In this document: positions 8,136 through 12,084 of the stretch, in pieces
Layout: each line of letters starts with the position of its first letter
How positions within the stretch are numbered: position 1 is the stretch's first letter
DNA from: Chromera velia
Taxonomy: Eukaryota > Sar > Chromeraceae
Length of the DNA stretch: 12,084 nucleotides
Assembly: GCA_018398765.1 (NCBI GenBank)
Contig: JAHBMJ010003208.1
Coordinates: 385-12,468, forward strand
Reading direction: 5' to 3'
The notes under the pieces: generated by a model
What the model was told of the DNA's origin: nothing
The model's input: only the letters and a program-made list of their open reading frames with translations
The model's database searches: none
Program-made: the position numbers and the translations under genes

Positions 8136-8328
8136 GCGTCCTGTGACGAAATTGCAAAATTCAAGTGTATGCGGTATATTGATAAGTGTACATTGAGCTC
8201 AGACAGTGTAAGAAGATCAAACCTGACGGAAAGGCCGACCTCGTGCCGTCTCTCCTTCCATTGATCTCTGGTTTTGTGGACAACGTCTGTTTCGTCCTGA
8301 AAATCGACGTCGTCTGGAGAGTGCAGCG
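8136..8328 (+). promoter_or_regulatory. Presumed 5' flank and leader of the ACR3 gene
   Basis: Only about 190 nt separate the second element from the ACR3 start codon, so the core promoter lies here or partly within the element. A weak AT-rich patch, GGTATATTGATAAG, lies near 8171. The palindrome CGACGTCG near 8306, which resembles a bZIP-type site, sits in the presumed leader. An in-frame TGA at 8224-8226 with no ATG between it and 8329 supports the chosen start. The transcription start itself cannot be placed. Confidence 0.4.
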
Positions 8329-9838
8329 ATGAACATTTTCGAGAAGTACCTCACTGTTTGGGTCTTCCTTTGCATGGTCCTCGGCGTTGTTTTGGGCGTC
8401 TTCGCTTCCGGATTCGCTGAAACTCTTGACAATGCCGCGGTGTTTGTCGGAGAAGGAGAGAGCAGAGTCCCAGTGGTGTCCATTCCGATCGGCATCTGTC
8501 TCTTCTTTATGATGTACCCGATCATGGTCAAAATCGATTTCTGGCAAGTAGCAAAGACAGCACGGAACTGGAAAGCCGTGCTGTTCACAGTGGTGATCAA
8601 CTGGGCGATCAAACCGTTCACGATGTACGGCTGGGCCCTTCTTTTTCTCGGCTACGTCTTCCGTGACGCCATCGGAGACGGCACGGAGACGGTCAAGGTG
8701 CCCTTCGGTGCCAACGTCAAAGCCGGCGACGCATACGGAGACGGCACCATCGTACTGACGCCTGAGGGACGCCTGGGTCTCGAAGTGCCTCTCTGGCGCT
8801 CGTACGTGGCTGGGTGCATCTTGCTCGGTGTGGCGCCATGCACTGCGATGGTCCTTGTGTGGTCAGCTTGGAAGTTACCCGCTGTTTGGTTCGTTGGTTT
8901 TGTTGGTTTTTCGATTCGCCACGCGCATGAAGAGCAGAGATTTCCTGGAATTTGTGTTGTTTTGTCTTTGCATTGGTGGCTTGATTCTCTCCTTGTGCTT
9001 GCTTGTCGTACGCGCAGGAGCATCCTTGCAAAGTGCAAAGATGTTTATGCATGAATTATTTCCGTTCATCGATCTGCTTTGCAGGAGCAACCTTGCAAAG
9101 GGCAACGACGGGCTGACCTTGATCATGGTTGCGGTGAACAGCGTGCTGATGCTGCTCCTCTTCGGCCTCATAGGTGGGGCCCTCCTCCAGATGGGGCAGC
9201 TGCCAGTGCCATGGGAAGCACTCCTGTTGTCCATCTCGGTCTATGTTGTGTTCCCCTTGGTGACTGGGATCTTCAGTCGCTGGTTGATCTTTCGCCTCAT
9301 GGGCCGTGAGTGGTTCGAGAAGACGTTTCTTCGCATCCTCACCCCCGTCACGATCATCGCCTTGCTGCTCACCCTCGTGGTCTTGTTCTCTCTCCAAGGG
9401 AAGACCATCGTTCGAAATCCCCTGACGATTCTCATGATCGCCGTGCCGCTTCTGATCCAGACCGTGACCATCTTCCTCATCGGTTACGTTGCAGCGAGGC
9501 TGTTGCGCTTCGCGTACGAGGAAGCTGCGCCGTCAGCGATGATCGGCGCGTCGAACCACTTCGAGGTGGCCATCGCGACCGCGGCAATGTTGTATGGCCT
9601 GAATTCGGGGGCATCTACGGCCACTGTGGTGGGCGTGCTTATCGAAGTACCGCTGATGCTTTGCCTCGTGCAGACGTGTCTCTGGACCAAGGGCTGGTTT
9701 CCGCACGCATGGCCTGAAGAGGAGAAGGAGAAAACGGGGGATGCAGTAGACAGCATGGACTCCGAAGGGACTCGACAGAATGCACGCCGGCCGACGATCC
9801 CGGCTGACACTGACGAAGGGGCGTCTGCCGGTGTGTGA
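8329..9838 (+). CDS. ACR3: ACR3-family arsenite efflux permease, two exons
   Basis: This carrier exports arsenite (and in some members antimonite) across the plasma or vacuolar membrane. Exon 1 is 8329-8861 and exon 2 is 9085-9838. Joined, they give 428 residues, with Trp178 split across the junction. About ten hydrophobic helices are visible, at roughly 8-27, 48-68, 82-110, 156-178, 188-210, 222-245, 259-281, 290-315, 326-350 and 355-380. The family's essential cysteine is Cys171 in [16 protein letters not shown]. The conserved acidic motif is [10 protein letters not shown] with Glu338, followed by VVGVLIEVP. The pattern resembles proteobacterial ACR3 proteins. The loop at 111-155, between helices 3 and 4, is about 40 residues longer than in typical bacterial members and rich in Gly and Asp. 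After WFPHAW a charged tail of 40 residues follows. Start choice: an in-frame stop lies 35 codons upstream and no earlier ATG exists. A GTGAGT overlaps the stop codon, so a further spliced C-terminal exon cannot be excluded. Third codon positions are GC-rich, unlike the flanks. Confidence 0.93.
8862..9084 (+). other. Intron of the ACR3 gene
   Basis: The 223-nt intron begins GTCAGC and ends TTTGCAG. It was placed by protein continuity: exon 1 ends in codon bases TG and exon 2 supplies G, restoring the conserved VLVWSNLAKGN segment. The donor is weak relative to GTRAGT. The length is not a multiple of three, so retention shifts the frame. Confidence 0.9.
9014..9043 (+). repeat. Duplicate of the intron acceptor and start of exon 2
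   Basis: This 30-nt stretch inside the intron matches 9081-9110 at 26 of 30 positions, including the CAG acceptor and the first codons of exon 2, at an offset of 67 nt. Splicing to this CAG (ending 9017) would add 11 residues after Trp178 and stop at TGA 9052-9054, giving a 189-residue product that lacks helices 5-10. Confidence 0.9.
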
Positions 9839-10775
9839 GTCGATCGGTGTTGGTTTGATTGCTTGCACCTGTAAGTGCTGTATTCCCGCCTGCATTGCTG
9901 TGCGTGGATTGGGGGGGATTCGTTGAGAGGAGGCACGATTTGTCTGGTGGGGGAGCAATCTGTCTAAATGCACCTACCTGCTTTGCCCCATTTCTTTGAT
10001 ACGCGTTTCCTTTTCGGCTTGCTGCCCCATCCCTCTCCTGGGAAGATCTGCTTGGACTCCTTTTTTTGTCTTTTACTTTTCTTTCTGGGTCCTCTGTCTT
10101 TGTTTTGTGAGCTCTTTCCATCATTCTTCCCATGATTTTATACTCGACATCCGAATGTTGTTCGCTGCCTTGTTTGGGAGAAGTTCGGAGAATGGCTCCC
10201 TTGAATGTGTCCCCTACCTACTGGTTGTGACGAGTCAGGAGATGCACGTGCCGTGTTTGTTGTGCCCCTTGCTGTTCGGAGAAACTGCCCACCCTTGCTG
10301 TTTTTTTGTGTCCCTTAATTGCGCTGTCCTGTCCTGTATGCGGGGAGGTAGAAGAGTGAATCAGAATCCTCTCCGCCCTGGAGAGGGTGACAGCGTTTTC
10401 AAGCTGAAGCTGGGAGGAGGGTGTTGCATCGTTCTTGCTGCATGGAGGGAGCATGCATCCTCGAGGTGCAGCAGCGTGAATGAATGCGAGCAGGCACAAG
10501 GAGCCTCGCCTCTGGGATGTTGGGTGTTGTTTGTGGGGGGGAGGTTGACTGTGTGGTGTGTCTACGGTTGGGTTGTTGACTTTACATGATGTGCAGCAGC
10601 ATTGAATTCACGCATGCAAGCTCTGACGGTCAGCCATGTGAGCCGGGCTTGGTGTGTTTGCACAGCCGGAGGTCAATTCAGATTGTTCGCGTGCATTCAA
10701 CTGTAGGTCTGCGCTGTTTGTTCATGGCTCGCTGTTCGTCGGTCGTGGCGGTGCGTACGTGCCAATGAGCTCGCG
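9839..10775. other. 3' flank of ACR3, no gene supported
   Basis: GT- and T-rich sequence with pyrimidine tracts (9990-10140), consistent with a 3' untranslated region and spacer. No AATAAA follows the stop closely; a TGTAA lies at 9870-9874, which in some algae acts as a poly(A) signal. The same place reads GTAAGT, a good splice donor, so a 3'-UTR intron is possible. A 197-codon plus-strand frame at 9996-10589 is rich in Cys, Ser, Phe and Trp with no domain, and is judged fortuitous. Confidence 0.5.
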
Positions 10776-10776
10776 G

Positions 10777-10844
10777 CGTACATGTGCGTGCTCTTTTCTG
10801 GAGCATCCTCAGTCAGTGAGATTGTGGTGTACATGTACGTGCTC
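10777..10844. repeat. Pair of 17-nt direct repeats
   Basis: CGTACATGTGCGTGCTC at 10777-10793 and TGTACATGTACGTGCTC at 10828-10844 match at 15 of 17 positions, 51 nt apart. A related GTGCGTACGTGCC precedes them near 10751. They may be a regulatory-site pair or a remnant of a duplication. Confidence 0.6.
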
Positions 10845-10879
10845 AGAAGTGGGGGCACCAGTAGGCCCACAAGTGCTTC

Positions 10880-10995
10880 AAGGAAACGGGTTTGTTCTGG
10901 GCGGCATGCCAAAATATTTGTTTTTCCATCGACGTAAAGCAAGTAAATGATTAGAATCCGTATTTGATTTGAAAGAAACGGGTCCGTTCTGAGCG
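10880..10995. repeat. Pair of 24-nt direct repeats
   Basis: The segments 10880-10903 and 10972-10995 both read AARGAAACGGGTYYGTTCTG followed by RGCG. They match at 20 of 24 positions and all four differences are transitions. The spacing is 92 nt. Function unknown. Confidence 0.65.
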
Positions 10996-11499
10996 CGTGT
11001 GTCGTTGGTGTAGTCAGTGATTGGTCTGCTGCATAATACTGATCACGTGACTCAAGAGTAGATTGAAAGAAGGTGCCTGAATTAAGGATGCATGAGAGGG
11101 TTGTCCTTCTTTTGCGCTTCTCTTTCTGGCTCTTCAGTGTGGCTTCATCCGACAGGATCGACATGCTAAGACTCCTTTTTTCGTGTTCTTTTTCCTGAAC
11201 TACTGCTCCCTTCTCCTTCGATCGCATTCCTCACCCGTCCGTCCCCGATCTTGCATGTGCTGCTGCCTGCTGTCCCTCATTTTGAGAAGAGCGGGGATCA
11301 CCGAAAAACTGAAAAAGAAAAAAAAAACTGAGATGCATCTGCTCTGGATAAGAGGCGGCGGCAGCGTTTTGAGAATTCATCAGACTGAGCCTGGAGTGTC
11401 ACTTTCTGCATGTCAGACGCTTGCTGGGATGCTAGCTGGGATGCCTAAGTTGCAGTAGCTGCTGAGTAGCGTTGGATGCGTGCAGTGACGATCGAGCAT
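10996..11499. other. Spacer, no gene seen
   Basis: This stretch contains T/C-rich patches and an A-rich patch near 11305-11330. A 176-codon minus-strand frame spans 10697-11227 and a 91-codon plus-strand frame spans 11183-11458. Neither shows a domain or a coding-like composition, so no gene is called. Confidence 0.4.
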
Positions 11500-12054
11500 T
11501 CCGACCTAGATTCTAGCCTAGATTCCGACGTCGACGAAGAGCTGTTGGTTCTTGTTTAACGCTAAAAGTTTACTTGGTTCACAAATTTATGGAAAGCGAT
11601 GACCTGTCTAGTCCCCTTAAATAATCAAGTAGTGTATTCAGAAGTTTGAATCAGAACACTATACCTTAGTGCATGCCTTCTTTGGAAGCTCTTTTCATCA
11701 TTTTTTTCTAGGCGATCTGCCCTAGTAGGATCTAGCTGCCCTTCTCCCTCTGAGGACCCTCTCTTTGAGTCTTTCAGTTGTCTTCTTGCTTTCATCGCTT
11801 TGTAGCCTGAGATCGTTCTAGATCTAGAAATCATTTTTAAGATCGTTCTATATATAGAGGTCAAAGTTTCATTTTTTTTTAGTACACTGAAAATATTATA
11901 AGATAAATTTAGAAATTAACACACTGTCATAAAAGTGCTGCATGACAAGTCCTCGTTTGTCTCGCCTGCTAGCGGCTGCACTATAAAATTCTAAAAAAAA
12001 AAACTTTTTAAGATTTTTTTTTTAATTGAAGTAGAGCTAGAATTAGTGACCATG
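11500..12054. other. CTAG-rich, AT-rich spacer with short palindromes
   Basis: CTAG occurs about eleven times in 550 nt, where about two would be expected by chance. GATCGTTCTA occurs at 11811 and again exactly 30 nt later at 11841. Each copy runs into a palindrome: TTCTAGATCTAGAA at 11816-11829 and CTATATATAG at 11848-11857. Near 11990-12025, A and T runs face each other around CTTTTTAAG. No gene is supported. Confidence 0.55.
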
Positions 12055-12084
12055 TTTGATTTGATTTGATTTGATTTGATTTGA
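12055..12084. repeat. (TTTGA)6 microsatellite
   Basis: Six perfect TTTGA units run to the window edge, so the array is probably longer. Confidence 0.97.

Noticed and set aside
8161-9480. Several antisense frames over ACR3
   Set aside because: They mirror the coding strand of a clear ACR3 gene and encode low-complexity peptides.
9996-10589. 197-codon plus-strand frame after ACR3 as a gene
   Set aside because: The composition follows the GT- and pyrimidine-rich DNA, there is no domain, and it lies in the likely 3' untranslated region.
10697-11227. 176-codon minus-strand frame as a gene
   Set aside because: No recognisable domain, low-complexity charged start, and it crosses the short direct repeats. 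It may be real, but nothing supports it.
11625-11864. 79-codon minus-strand frame
   Set aside because: No motif or family, and it overlaps the CTAG-rich palindromes. Chance is the simpler explanation.

Overview
The window looks like nuclear DNA of a eukaryotic microbe (alga or other protist; lineage not assignable from sequence alone). The reasons are one well-supported protein gene split by a GT-AG intron, long gene-poor stretches, abundant microsatellites, and nested inverted-repeat mobile elements. There is no operon layout and no sign of bacterial gene density.

Layout. Positions 1-145 are a GA-rich purine tract. Positions 146-6108 are a composite element with two inverted arms of about 1.26 kb (146-1406 and 4845-6108). 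It carries an extra partial copy of its outer end (2684-3106), a 571-bp near-perfect palindrome (4053-4623), a 57-nt hairpin (4685-4741) and only degraded reading frames. A second inverted-repeat element (about 6116-8135) abuts it. It contains CTCA and ATTC microsatellites, a 33-bp minisatellite and a possible transposase-type helix-turn-helix fragment. About 190 bp after its right end lies the only confident gene, an ACR3-family arsenite efflux permease (8329-9838, two exons, 428 residues when spliced). Positions 9839-12084 are non-coding as far as can be seen, with short dispersed direct repeats, a CTAG-rich stretch and a terminal (TTTGA)6 microsatellite.

Function. The one inferable activity is arsenite (possibly also antimonite) export or sequestration by the ACR3 carrier. 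Its family cysteine and glutamate motifs are intact. The surrounding elements appear non-autonomous: no transposase with a catalytic domain was recognised. The second element ends so close to the ACR3 start that it may contribute to, or constrain, the promoter.
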